Shown piece after piece: positions 10,774 to 22,492 of a stretch of 64,000 bases of DNA. Both the position numbers and the translations under genes were made by a program. The notes under the pieces are model-generated. The model was not told where the DNA came from. It did not search any database and saw only the letters and a list, made by a program, of their open reading frames with translations. The number at the start of each line of letters is the position of its first letter. Positions within the stretch are counted from its first letter, which is position 1. This DNA comes from Cliona cf. orientalis (taxonomy: Eukaryota > Porifera > Demospongiae > Clionaida > Clionaidae), in NCBI GenBank assembly GCA_963930775.1, contig OZ005699.1, positions 1-64,000 of the forward strand, given 5' to 3'.

Positions 10774-11163
10774 TTTTACCGCTTGAACCAAACAGCAGAT
10801 AAGATCATACAGATTCACGCATGCGCAAGTCGTAACTGAAGGGCGGGCTGACAACGAACCTGAAATTTCCTGTACAGTTGCCCTCCTTCCAATTCCTAGC
10901 GCGCGAATAATAATTAGCGCATGCGCAGGCGAGCCACTCGTCTACAATTCCCCACGCCCCACTTTGAGCTGTGCCTGGCCGCGATGCTATTCTAGACTGA
11001 GAAAGAGAAAGCGGGAAGGCTTACCATGTTTTCACTCTTGCCGATTAATCCCACAAATTGTTGATCATGAGCTGGAGGCGAAAGGAATTAAGGAGGTACG
11101 TACGTAGCCAGCAATTTTGAAGTATTTATGTGTACAGACTACATAGTATGCGCATGGTTTCGC

Positions 11164-11825
11164 TGATGAATATTCGATGCTGTACGACTTACATGATAAT
11201 TAATAATTAATTCAGTGTGATCTTTTAAAATTCATCTACAGCTCCGTATTTACTTGATCTTCCTATGCCTGTATTCACCAGTCTGTGTGTGTCTCTGGAC
11301 AGTGGTGCTGTTCACAATTGGAAGGCACTGGTCACCATCTCCACGATTACACCATGACAGACGTGCGCCAGCTCGGCGTTGTTGAGCAGAGGGTAAGCTT
11401 TGTCGTTAGTTTTGATTGTCTAGTTCTGCATGGTGCTACTTACTACATACGTGTACAACTATGCTGATTGTTGAAGCAGGTGTGTACACAAGTGTGCTAA
11501 TCTCTATAAACGTTAGCCATCCTGAGACTGCCGTCCAGGCCTTAGAAAATTTCCCGGGGAGGGAGGGCAAGACTCTATTGCGATGGTGTAGATCTACCCC
11601 CTTTCGCTGATAAAATTATATTCGATGCTGTACGACTTTCATGATAATTATTCATTTAAAATTTCATCTACAGCTCCGTATTTACTTGATCTTCCTATGC
11701 CTGTATTCACCAGTTTGTGTGTGTCTCTGGACAGTGGTGCTATTCACAATTGGAAGGCACTGGTTCACCATCTCCATGATTATACCATGACAGATGTGCT
11801 CCAGCTCAGCATTATTGAGCAGAGG
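11164..11825. repeat. Tandem duplication of an exon with its upstream intron
   Basis: The sequence from about 11170 (attcgatgctgtacgactt) through the exon to 11392 is repeated from about 11619 to 11825 and slightly beyond, including the acceptor (catctacag) and donor (gagg/gtaagc). The copies differ at few positions. One is a missing T at about 11330 (CTGGTCACC against CTGGTTCACC), which shifts the frame of copy one. Confidence 0.85.
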
Positions 11826-12093
11826 GTAAGCTTTGTCCTTAATTTAGATCGTCTAGTTCTGCATGGTGCTGCTATCTACAGCATTGATATATTATAGTTG
11901 GAAGAAAAAATTATTAAGAATATACATTGGTGTCTGGACGTTTGGTGTAAATGCCCGGTCAAATTTCATTTTGATCAGACATTTTGACTGGCCATACAAA
12001 AAATTTATCATAAGGTCTGCAGTATGTACATGTACTTGCGATTTTAGTAAGGTACTGCTACCACTAATTATTTCAGAAGATTTTATGATGATA

Positions 12094-12589
12094 TACCGTA
12101 CTCGCTCTAATTATCCAAACGGCCAAAAATTATTAATATTGCTGTTCGGTGTTAAATAGAAAGTAAATAAATTCGGGCAATGGTTTGTTCCAGTGTAAAT
12201 AGAACGGATCCGGTGCAAATGGAGAAAGCACTATTATAGCGACGAAGAAACAGCAGTCGATGTCCAACTCAGTATAGGTTTATCGTTGTCAGCTCTAGAG
12301 TTCTCAGTATCGCTGTGCTCTCAGGAGCGATCACAAATGATCGCCGTCTGTGTCTGTGTTACCTTTCTGCTCTTATATGCTGTCCAAGATGTGGTAGCCA
12401 CACTCTTCGATGAACGTGGAAGAGTTGTCTTGAGCTCCTGCCATGCCGTACCATGTGGCCGTTCGGTTGATTTAGAGCGGATGAGAAAACTTGAAATTCA
12501 GGATGCTCGACGAATTAGGAAGGAAATAAATTACTTAAACTTGCCGTTCGGGCTATTAGAATGTTCGAATAATTAGAGCGAGTACAGTA
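12094..12589. mobile_element. TACCGTA-type non-autonomous element, 496 bp
   Basis: Terminal inverted repeats TACCGTACTCGCTCTAATTA on the left and TACTGTACTCGCTCTAATTA on the right (reverse complement of 12570-12589), continuing as ATCCAAAC / TTCGAAC. If the outer TA is the target duplication, this is a Tc1/mariner- or pogo-like MITE. The interior holds a 96-codon open frame (12286-12576) with a hydrophobic start, which shows no family resemblance and runs into the right repeat. Confidence 0.8.
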
Positions 12590-14419
12590 GTAGACATCTA
12601 GAGCATTTCAGAAGGCTTTAATTGTTTAGCTACTGGTGCTGCTATTCATAGGGCCTCACAATTGGTTGTCTGTGACCATGGTTATTTGCATATCAAAGAA
12701 AAAGGGTACCCAATACCCTTATGGCTGGTCATGGTACAGAGGTGCACATCTGCACTTACCCACAGTTTTCATAGGCAAATAAATTATTATGGACTACTGG
12801 AATGAGTGATAGTGAGATATAGCCCCTCATGTATGATGAAAGTAGCTAGGTACACTTGTCTATAGAAACAGCTACAGCTATGCACATTATAGAATAACAG
12901 GAACATTTTTATTGTTAATTAAGACTGGTTGGGGTCAACCCCTGTGTCTCTGGGTATGGAGGGATGAGGCACTGGTGGTTTGGAGGAAGCTATGCATACT
13001 GTGAATACAATGAGTATTATTGCATGCACACACACAGCACATGTGTATAGGGTACAATGGAGTGCATAATATACTACCATGTGTAATTTGTGGTGGTGTG
13101 TCCCTGTTAATTAGCTAAGATGTTACTCCTCTGACCTAGCTATTCAAATTCCCAACTTTGTCTTGTACCAATCTTCATTTTATTATTTTACGAGCACCAC
13201 CCTATAATAATTTAGGTACCCTTTGCATTATTTCAGTTGTAATTAGAAGTAAATTTGCAGATATTACACCAAGAGTATGCAATATATAGTCTTGTACTGT
13301 GAATGGACATTGCCATGTGAGTGTATCAGCTATATATATATGTTGTTGCCCTGCTAACTGGTGTACTCTTTAGCTGTGTACGTGCATGGTATCTTAATTA
13401 GAGGAGGTCTCCTCGTTTCTCATTTCTAAACCAGCCAGGGTTCCACAGTATCCAAGTAACTCTTGTTTTGGCCATGAATAAAAAAATATATTTTTACTTA
13501 TCCGTCCCTTGATCCATGACCACAATCATTATGGTAAACGAGATCTAATGCAATAAAGTACCATTCTCGAGTGAGCATCCATAGTCATAGTGGAGCTGCT
13601 ATGCACAGTGTAAAAATCATGTGCAAGTTAAACTAGTATCATTATGATTACTAACTGTAATGCATGTATGTATATGATCTGAAATAGTCTATAGAGGAGT
13701 GTTCATGCAGTTGATTACGACATTGTGTGTACTCTTGAGCATGTATACAATGTCATGCATACACATGTATACTGTAGTTAGCTAGGTGTATGTAGTCAGG
13801 AGTACAGTACTAATGTACTCCTGATGTAGTACATACTTCATTCCCTGTGACTGGGTATGGCTTGAAGTTTCTGTGTGAGTGTGTTAATGATATTCAGTAC
13901 TTGTGGCCACCATGTGTGTGAAGGAGGTGTAACTGGGTGTAGCTTAACACAAGGTATGCTGGGAATTACTAGACTACACAGAGTTCTTGAGGTGAGGGAT
14001 GCACATGTGTGGTATACTGTGCTCTGCAGTCCAGTTGAAAGGATAAATAGGCAGTGGCTCTCAAGTGCTTAATTCAGTTATACTACAAGTCACAAAGGCT
14101 GTCAGTTTATACAGTGACAGAGACAGGTGCCATTCCCTAACTTTCCTAGACAACTGACCTGCAAAGATGTTTAGGGAGTGTTTTAGGATACTGTGCACAC
14201 TGTTTATCATGTACCTGTGGCAACTTAGGCAAGTTATTGGATGAATTTTCTGTAGCTGATAGTAGAATAGCCTCATCAGGGAGTCATGGACGAACATCCT
14301 TGCCTTGATAGTTACATGTAATTAATTGGAGTGTAAAAATTAAGTCCTGTCTTAGTATTCATACATGTATGACTTGTACGTGCATGTATGTATTTGACTT
14401 AATATTCTTTATTGTGCAG
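12590..14419. other. Probable intron/intergenic DNA of the decayed kinase gene
   Basis: AT-rich with many short TG/CA phrases. No exon could be identified between the death-domain pieces and the kinase piece. Confidence 0.4.
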
Positions 14420-14906
14420 TGCCAACATACTGCTGACGGTGGAGTGGCGTGGCATGCTTGGTGACTTTGGTATAGCTCGCTCTCTTCCCAGCAGTGATCA
14501 GACCAGCCTCCATACTAGCACTGTTGTGGTGTGTGTATACTAGTAAATATACTGTGAATAATGCTGTGATTACAAACGATGTCTACTTGCTTAATATTAT
14601 TAAAATTTGTGCTGTATCCCAGTGCACCCCCCCCCCTTCTGTATGCAACCCTGTGAAATTAAGATATAGGAGCATGTTATTTTTCTCTCTAGTTTCACTT
14701 GTATTATAATAACTATAGATCTTGTAATGGTAGAGTACTTGAGGTGTACGTCATTATGTCTGGCTCATGTACATTAATTTTATCAGATCTCGTACATTGA
14801 TGATTGTGGCGATGTGGACGAGCTGATGGGAGCTGAGTGGGTGTGTCATGAGGAGGTGTGGCGATCGCTATGGCAACTGCATGGTGGAGAGCTGTGTGGA
14901 GCATAA

Positions 14907-15713
14907 TCAACACGAGACCCTCTTCACTGACAGTGAGTTCATGTGCAAATAATATATGAAGAGTAGCTATGGTAGCTGTAGCTAGTGTGCTCTATCAAAA
15001 GTCATGTTTCACTTGATAAAGTATTTAGAGCATTAAATTTTATATTATAATATACAACTTGATTGCAATTGGTGTACAATCCTGTGAATATTTAATTTTA
15101 GTAGCGTGCATGTGCTGTATAGAATTGGCTCTGGGCATAATAAAATTAATTAAGTTTTTGTTCACTTGTGTTTGATGGTGCAGGTATTGGGTCGACTGGA
15201 ACAGACTCTCTTGCAAGTGCAGCCACAAACATAACACCAGCCATGGCCAGTGCATATACAAAATTATCGATCATTTATCATCCAGCATGCAATTTCTACA
15301 ATGTTATTTATTATTAATTAAATTTTTATTATTAAGTTCAATGTACAATTTCTATTGACACTATTTTTATCCAATAATAAAAATTAATTACTATTATTAA
15401 AGAAACTGTAATAATAATGAATCAATGTCATATTATAACAAAAATAAGGAACTCTTATGTTTATATACTATAGCAACTGACCACATGCTAGCTGCTGATG
15501 ATGCAGCTATAATTGGTTGCACTGAATTCACTTTTGCACGAAGTTTATGCGAGAATAGTTAACCTGTGCAGCAAGTACAATATTAAATAGTGCATTGACG
15601 AAAGAATGAAAGCATGCATGACTTGAATATCAATATAAATGCTCAGCCAACCTTAATTAGTAGATCGATATCCAACGATACTTTACCATACCATTTGGAG
15701 ATACTGTCGAGCG
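14907..15713. other. Intergenic, no gene seen
   Basis: Strongly AT-rich (especially 15290-15470). It probably includes the promoter of the first acyltransferase gene in its right-hand part; no element recognised. Confidence 0.4.
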
Positions 15714-17670
15714 ATGATGAAGTACAAGCGCAGGTACGGCCATTGATAGTAAAGTATCAGTGATTCTTCTAGACTATAGTATATCTATGTGGGGTTTCAT
15801 TCTGCTACAGAGCCGTTCGTGTCTTCAAACAACAAGAATCTCTGACTAAGTGAGCTCGATTAGTCAGTGCGTCACACCATTCATGCATCTCCCCCCCCCC
15901 TCAAACTAGTCAACTAGTTGCCACAGATTATCATTTTCAGGCTATCTACGATGTGGCGATGATCCAAGTGCTCATCTTCAACCTCTATGTCTTAATAAGG
16001 GACTCTTACAAGGCAGGAAGGTATCCCACAGCACAGTAGCTAGTCCTGGCTGGCTGTATTATCTCATAATTGTACATGCAGGTTGTATTTCGACACAGGC
16101 ATGCTATTCAAAGGTCTGGGGACATGGGAACAGTTTTCCACTTTCCTTGTCCTTGAGTGTGGCCTGATTTTATCTACCTTTGCTGTCTACCCAGCTTTCT
16201 TGGTTTGTTATAGCTAACGATTTATTTATACGCAGTGTCTAGAGTGCCGGCAAATTTATGTACAAATTTATATTGCCATATGCAGGAGGGGGCGGGGACT
16301 AGGGCTACGTAAGAGTACAGTATTTTATATGGATTTTCCGGCACTATAACGCTTAAATTGCGGTGCCGGTACCAGCACTGTAGACACAGCGTTATTTATA
16401 AGGAGCAAATTCAATGGAGTACGATTTTCATAGTTAGTTCTTGAGCCTCCTAAGCGCTGAAAGTAGCACCTCTGATTATGTAGCATGCACTACAATTTAC
16501 TGAAGTTACATTGCAGGCTTGGCGATGTGTTTATTGTTTAGTGGCTGCTCCAGCTCTTCGCTGGCTTGTCAGTGCTACCTTTGTGCTCAGCTACTCCCTG
16601 CTAGTGCTTCTCTCCGCCAGTATTGTATGCTGGACGATATTTGTTCTTCCCCTTCCACCACTGCTTACCGTTATTGCTTCCATAGAACAGGTATGTTGCC
16701 ATGGTAATGCCATCATAATTATTATGTTCCCTTTAGCTGCGCCTCAGTATGAAGAGCTATTCATTTATTCGTGAGAATGCTTATAAAGTTATTTATCCAT
16801 GGAGCAAGGATGATGATTCAGGCCCTGCCCACTGGTATGCTGGTCAAATGCACCCTAAACCTGGCTCTTTCTCTCAGTATCTCTACTTTCTTATTGCTCC
16901 AACGATGCTTTATCGAGATTACTATCCCAGGTGCCTTTGCTGCTGCACTCGTCACATAATCGATGCTGTGTACATGTATCCCTCTCCATTTCACAGGAAC
17001 CAGGGGTCTATTCGATGGCGATTTGTGTCCGTATATTTCTTACAGGTAAGTACAGCACACAGTGCTAGTGCTTTTCCGTAACTTGTTTGCTCTTCCGTTG
17101 TGGGGGTGTAGTTTCTGACCACCATCTGGTACATGTCTGTTGTATATCGTGACTTCACCTTCCCCAAAGCCTTCAGGTATACTATAGGATTGTGTCTATA
17201 CATTGAAGCATGATAGTGTTCAGTGCTGTTGTCATCTTAGTTCTCAAGAGCTGCTCAACTGCTACCTCTCTTGCCTGCTCTTCGCCTTCTTTATGCTCAT
17301 CCTCATTCACACGTGTGTACTGCACAGCTACCTCAATTTGGTCTCTGAACTGACTCGTTTTGCTGACAGAGATTTCTATCAGGTTAGCATGCGCCACATG
17401 CACTACATGGACTATAATATTATAAGATATCTACTCCCCCCCCCCCCCCTCCACACACACATACTTACATGCACACATTCCAACCATGCATACCACACTC
17501 CAGGACTGGTGGACATGTACTTCTTTCTCCTCTTACTACCGTAAGTGGAACACTCTCATACATGACTGGATAAGATCCTACATCTACCATGACTTCAAAA
17601 CGGTAAGCTAAATACTCAAAATTAATGTGATTATTATAATAATATTATTATCAATCGACGTGTCTCTTGT

Positions 17671-17767
<97 letters not shown>

Positions 17768-18301
17768 CCCCCTCTCTCCCATTCACCCATTCAGCTATTC
17801 AGTAATGGAGTGCTGGCTGTATTTGTAACTACATTTGTGTCTTCTCTCATTCATGAGTATCTTCTGTCCATTGCCCTTGGTTTTGCCAGTCCCATGTTGA
17901 TGATAGAATTTGCTGGATTAGGAGGTATGCTTCTCTTTCACATACCTTCACCATGTATTATGTGTTTTCTCCCTACAGCTATTTTTTATGTCATGAAGCC
18001 TCTAAACATTCGCCGACTCTCCAACTTCTTTGTCTTGCTATCTCTGAGCGTTGGGGGAGCTAATCTATTGTTTTATTATCAGGTTGAGTATGCTGCCAGA
18101 ATCTATTGCCCACAGAAGGTACATGTGTAACATTGTTTTTATGTTTAGGGGCTTAATTTTCAGTATGTAGCTACGTGTATGTTTGTGTGTGGCTGCTGGT
18201 TCACTCCTTGTTCTTGCATTGGTGCAGCTAACAGTGTACAACTTCTTCAAGCCCAGAATGTTTGACTGTTATTGGCAGCAGATCAACAATTCAACTACCT
18301 A
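15714..18301 (+). CDS. SOAT: Sterol O-acyltransferase-like MBOAT enzyme, copy 1
   Basis: Transfers an acyl group from acyl-CoA to a sterol in the ER membrane (family knowledge). The gene has about 13 short exons; probable start ATGATGAAG at 15714. Landmarks in order: [12 protein letters not shown], several membrane segments, [18 protein letters not shown], the SOAT signature [29 protein letters not shown] followed by [16 protein letters not shown] and IHDW, then [10 protein letters not shown] with the catalytic His, and [10 protein letters not shown] near the C-terminus. The family's FYxDWWN motif has Thr in place of Asn. A hAT-like MITE and a (TC)n tract sit in introns. It resembles SOAT more than DGAT1. 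The stop is TAG at 18299-18301. Confidence 0.9.
16231..16391. mobile_element. hAT-like MITE in an acyltransferase intron
   Basis: Inverted ends CGCAGTGTCTAGAGTGCCGG and (reverse complement of the right end) CGCTGTGTCTACAGTGCTGG, flanked on both sides by the 9-bp direct repeat TTATTTATA (16222-16230 and 16392-16400). Size 161 bp, no coding. The duplication length fits hAT-type insertion (8 bp) only approximately. Confidence 0.8.
17671..17764. repeat. (TC)n microsatellite in an intron
   Basis: About 46 TC units with one TTT interruption near 17703. It ends shortly before the CAG acceptor of the exon carrying the catalytic His, so it extends that intron's polypyrimidine tract. Confidence 0.95.
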
Positions 18302-18493
18302 GGCTAGACCAGCTCAAACCATTCATATAGTATGCTCACAGAAATTGATTAGCACTATTCAAATTAATTTTGTGCCGTATTATTATTATGAAAACCGCAA
18401 ACGTCAAGCTACTGCGCATGCTCACTTTGGCACGATAGCAAATCGAAATTAGATTCTCATACCGGTACCTCATATGAAGCGCACCAAGCAGCC

Positions 18494-20709
18494 ATGCCAC
18501 CGAGAGGGCTGAAGGTATACTGCTGCAGATTTGAATAAACATGTAGCGCTTCACGTAATACATACTTTCCCAGGGTAAATCAGCTGGGCGATATGACCAG
18601 CAGCCGAGTGAAGGTGAGGGCGCCAGGCGGCGCACGCGGCCTCCACCTCAAGAGCGAGATCAGGACACAGTGAGCAGTATAAACAATGGCAACGGCAACG
18701 GATCAGGATATATGTCAGAAACAGAAAAGTAACGTCCCTGCAGACCGTAGAGACTATTATGATATAAATGCACATGTGGTGTGATTTTTTGTGTGCAGAA
18801 GCAAGGGCAGTCCAAGGAAGAGGATATTCCGCCACAAAGATTCAATCCTGACGTATGCATATAATAGCCAGCATCTTTTAGCTTAGCCAGTGTTGACTGC
18901 TGCTCTGGTCTTGTATGCAGTGAGCTCTCTCGTACCGACCTCAACGTTCAGTCTCTTTATCACGCCTTCATCATCATGATAGTGACTGGGATATTCTACT
19001 CCCTCCTCAAAGATACCCTGGACAATGGAAGGTACTTTGCATCCACTAGGTTAGCACTACCCTGCCTAACGTGCTGTACTTAACTTACAGGCCAGATGTG
19101 GCCTATTATGTGTCTGGATTTGGACCTGCAGAGCAGCAGGTCACTGCATTAGTGATATGGATCCCCCTCCAGCTGGCAGCCTTTGCCATCTATCCTTCCT
19201 TTAAGGTGGGTATTCAGCATTGCCTCTGGTGGGCCTCGTTAACTGTGTAGTGCTTTAGTTGTGGGAGATTTCTCGGATGCGACTTGGCCGTTTAGCTGAC
19301 ATCTCCTGCATTGTGCTAATGGTGGTGTACAATGTTGTCGCCCATGCTGCTGTTGTTAGTGCCATTGTCAACTTCAATCTGCCTCCAGTGCCAGCTCTCG
19401 TGCTCTCCGTAGAGCAGGTCAGAGGTCAGCCCCCATCATTAACAAGTGTTAATTGTTGCTGGTGTTGTCTCACAGCTTCGGTTTACAATGAAGAGCTATT
19501 CATTTGTTCGTGAGAATGCCTACAAGGTTCTGTATCCGTGGCACAAGGACGATGAGGGTGGTCCAGCTGTGTGGTATGGCGGACAAATGCTACCAACTGT
19601 GGGAACATTCTCTCAGTACTTCTACTTCCTGTTTGCCCCAACACTGCTCTACAGGGACCAGTACCCGAGGTATGTACACATGCTCTGTGCAAGAATATAT
19701 AACAATAGTAGTATGGTCTTAATTTTAGAATTGAGCGTGTGCGGAAATTACGTCTTCTATCTCATTTAATGAAGGTCAGTTACTTTATTATTCTTTATCT
19801 TTATGATCATCAGTGTTTGTCGTACAGTGTTGCATTTCAGTCACTTTTATCACTATCGTTGGCAAGGAGATATTTGGAGCAAAATTCCCTTCAAAGTGAG
19901 TGAGAATTGTGGCGACACCTTCATGTTCTCTCACTCTCCCTCTCCTTGCAGTGCGAAGGTGTTGGCTAAGACGTTTCTAACTTGTATGCTTTGGGGTTTG
20001 GTAATGCAGTTCATGGCTGGTTACCTATTCCTGCACTGCTGGAACAACCTATTTGGTGAACTCCTTCGTTTTGCAGACAGAGAGTTTTATTCTGTACGGT
20101 TGATAGTCTGTTAGCTCTGATGCTGATTTTTGTCTATCTGTTGCATAGGATTGGTGGACGTGCACCTCTTTTTCCCAATTCTATCGCAAGTGGAACTTGC
20201 TTGTACACGACTGGATAAAGGCATACATCTACCAAGATCTCAAGGCTGTACGTTGTCTAATATTTGTTGACTGTAACCATGTGTGATCTCTGTTCTCCTC
20301 TGTGTGCATTTTAGCTGTTTAACAGTAGTGCCTACAACAAGCTGGCCTTCTTCCCAACCATAGTCATTTCTGCCGTTTTCCATGAGTATGTTCTGTGGGC
20401 TCCAATGAGATTTGTTCTCCCTATCCTGCTGCTCATGTTTGGAGTCTTTGGAGGTGTGTACCTCGATGAAGCACTGAGATAACGGTCTTCAATTATTCTC
20501 TCTCATATCCAGTGATTTTGTTTATCCTGAAGCCGTCATCGACGAGCATGGCTTGGAACTACATGGTTCACTGGGGCCTCCATTTTGGTGTCTCTGCAAT
20601 GGTCTTCTGCTATGCCATGGAGTTCTATGCTAGGATCATGTGCCCTAAGGAAGAGAACATTGTCAATACCTTCTTCCCTCGATTCTATGACTGTTTTGTC
20701 AAACACTAG
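18494..20709 (+). CDS. SOAT: Sterol O-acyltransferase-like MBOAT enzyme, copy 2
   Basis: Tandem neighbour of copy 1, only about 190 bp after its stop. The likely first exon is at 18494 (MPPRGLK), followed by an Arg/Gln-rich cytosolic stretch ([19 protein letters not shown]). Landmarks: [84 protein letters not shown] with the catalytic His, and [17 protein letters not shown] replaces DWWN, as in copy 1. The exons between LYRDQYPR and the FADRE exon are the least certain ([15 protein letters not shown] is weak against the family). Ends with TAG at 20707-20709. Confidence 0.88.
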
Positions 20710-21003
20710 TACTAGACTACCTACTCGAACCACCCCACCAATACACCTACTCTGAATGGAAATGTACCCTCACCCTGCATGTCTCTATATACTACTGTGT
20801 GCCCCCTTCAAATTCAATTATATATTTTGGTGTGCAACATTGGTGACACGTGTGTACATGAAAACTATTAGTGTGCATGTGATGAGTTCATCATGACGTA
20901 ATGCTTTCAACGTGTATGCAGCGCATGCATGTATGTATTTATATGCAAGCTGGGCGTTCAAAAGCAGTATTGTACATGTATACATAGGAGATCTAAGTAA
21001 AGC
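20710..21003. other. Short intergenic gap
   Basis: 3' flank of acyltransferase copy 2 and 5' flank of the CAP gene; nothing else recognised. Confidence 0.5.
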
Positions 21004-21551
21004 ATGGGTGGCTGCAGCGGCAAGTCAAGTAAGTCTGCTCACTTGATCGTGTCGATCTATGCATGGTTCGTATTATTAGTGCCGGATGAGTGCTGATTTT
21101 CGTCACAGGTGGAATGGATCCCTTCGGGCGAGCTTTGCTGGAGGCGCACAACAAGTACAGAGCCAAACATGGAAGCCCCAAGCTCAAGTGGTCATCAGAA
21201 GCGGCCAAGAAGGCGCAAGAGTGGGCCGATCACTTGGCGCGCTCCGGCACGCTGCAGCACGGAGGCCACGAGGGAATGGGACAGAACCTCGCCTACAAGT
21301 CGGGCGCTGAGCTGAGCGCAGAAGAGGCAGCAGCACAGTGGTATGATGAAAACAAAAACTACAACTACAGTCATCCCGGATTTGCTGGCAACACGGGACA
21401 CTTTACACAGATGGTGTGGGCTAGCACGACACACATGGGAGCTGGCAAGGCAGTCAAGGGGAGAAGTACGTATGTAGTGGCCAACTATGTACCCCCAGGA
21501 AATATCACCAACCCAGGATTCTTCGAACGAAACGTTAAGAGACCAAGCTAA
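21004..21551 (+). CDS. GLIPR2: GAPR-1-like CAP-domain protein
   Basis: Two exons, 21004-21028 and 21109-21551, join in phase to a protein of about 155 residues. It starts MGGCSGKSSG, a likely N-myristoylation site (Gly2) with an adjacent Cys for palmitoylation, as in GAPR-1, which coats the Golgi cytosolic face. The CAP/SCP fold is clear: LLEAHNKYRAKHGSPKL, WADHLARSGTLQHGG, GMGQNLAYKSG, GHFTQMVWASTTHMGAG and VVANYVPPGNITNPGFF. The His and Glu residues of the CAP cavity are present. There is no signal peptide, which separates it from secreted CAP proteins. Base composition is more GC-rich than the surroundings, and exon 2 is unusually long for this window. Confidence 0.93.
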
Positions 21552-22286
21552 TAATAAGCTGATATCGTATCTTGTTTACATTCTTATGCACACACTGTGT
21601 ACTAAATGTTGAGCTGCAGCACACACACTGTCAATGAGTGGTAATGAATGTTTATAAACTGTACCATACCCACCCAGGCCACCCAGGCCATGCCAGCCAC
21701 ACTATCTTACCCCAGTGTACAAGAGACATCGTTACCTTATATCAGTACTGTTGACATTGTTGTTTTAAGGCCGGCCATTCACAATAGGTTAGTATCATTG
21801 GTCAAGTGGGTGTGCATGAGTATTGTTAGAGGAGATCAACGGCCAGTGTAGTGTTTACGCTATTGTGTTCCATAAATGTATTCTGCTATTAATTTTGTTG
21901 GTGGACATTCATTAAGAAACCTCATCTCTCTCAAACACACAAACAAACTCTTTGGGATGTAATGATATTTGAATTATGTATTGATAACAATATCACTACA
22001 AAAAATAGAATCTGTAGTCAGTTGCTTCATTCTTATAACTGTATAATTAATTTATAAAAAAATTTTGTTACACTTGTTTTCGAAGTCGAATTTTCACTTC
22101 AAAATTTGCATCGTCAGTGAGAAAACTGCAGCAATATTATTATAATAATAGTATACTTGTACTTTGATGTATACAAATCTTGTATACCAATTACAAGTAT
22201 TACAAGTGAAATAGGCACCTGAGTTTGAAATACCATTCTGAGTTGAAATACCTATCTGACTTTGTGTATGTATACTATTAGCCTGT
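21552..22286. other. Intergenic, no gene seen
   Basis: AT-rich DNA between the convergent CAP and PGAP3 genes; nothing coding recognised. It leads into the palindrome at 22287. Confidence 0.5.
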
Positions 22287-22440
22287 GATAGTGAGGTTGT
22301 ATGTTGAATTTGGGTAAATAGCACTCTGAAATAGGCATTTGGTTCATCAAATTGTACTCGCTATCGCTCGTACAATTTTTGAACCAAATACCTATTTCAG
22401 AGTGCTATTTTACCCAAATTCAACATACAACCTCACTATT
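22287..22440. repeat. Long near-perfect palindrome
   Basis: The left arm starting TAGTGAGGTTGTATGTTGAA and the right arm ending TTCAACATACAACCTCACTA pair over about 65 bp with very few mismatches. They meet at a short centre, GTAC-tcgctatcgctc-GTAC. It could extrude as a cruciform or act as an RNA hairpin; it may be a foldback MITE. It lies just past the 3' end of PGAP3. Confidence 0.9.
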
Positions 22441-22492
22441 ACCTATACTAATGGTCGTTGTTGACGGAAATTGAGAGTTGATAGCAATTTTA

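Larger units (their letters stand above)
8721..10872 (+). mobile_element. Two-gene Tc1/mariner-type DNA transposon
   Basis: The element is bounded by inverted repeats beginning CAGGAAATTTC. The first 25 bp of the left end (8721-8745) match the reverse complement of the right end (10848-10872) at 23 of 25 positions. Each end is flanked by a TA dinucleotide (8719-8720 and 10873-10874), the target duplication of the Tc1/mariner/IS630 superfamily. Inside are a plus-strand DDE transposase and a minus-strand second gene whose 3' ends face each other 48 bp apart. The element is 2152 bp, long for a mariner element. Clean ends suggest a fairly recent insertion. Confidence 0.92.
11067..14906 (+). pseudogene. 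Decayed IRAK-like death-domain/kinase gene
   Basis: Scattered exon-like pieces in one orientation. There is a possible first exon at 11067-11095 (MSWRRKELRR). Death-domain exons lie at 11242-11392 and 11674-11825; both resemble the Pelle/IRAK death domain (LPMPVFTSLCVSLDSGA..NWKALV). At 14420-14528 a kinase piece has SANILL and the DFG motif (GMLGDFGIARSL), and at 14787-14906 a C-terminal piece ends in TAA. The kinase N-lobe and the segment after DFG (GTxGYxAPE) are not visible, and the first death-domain copy has a one-base deletion. A transposon-like element sits at 12094-12589. Most likely a pseudogene or a strongly truncated receptor-proximal kinase. Confidence 0.5.

Noticed and set aside
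12286-12576. 96-codon ORF inside the 496-bp element
   Set aside because: Short, no similarity to a transposase or any family, and it runs into the terminal repeat; probably chance.
17608-18130. ORFs reading through the (TC)n/(GA)n tract
   Set aside because: Poly-Ser-Leu or Arg-Glu peptides produced by a microsatellite; only the exon after the tract is real.
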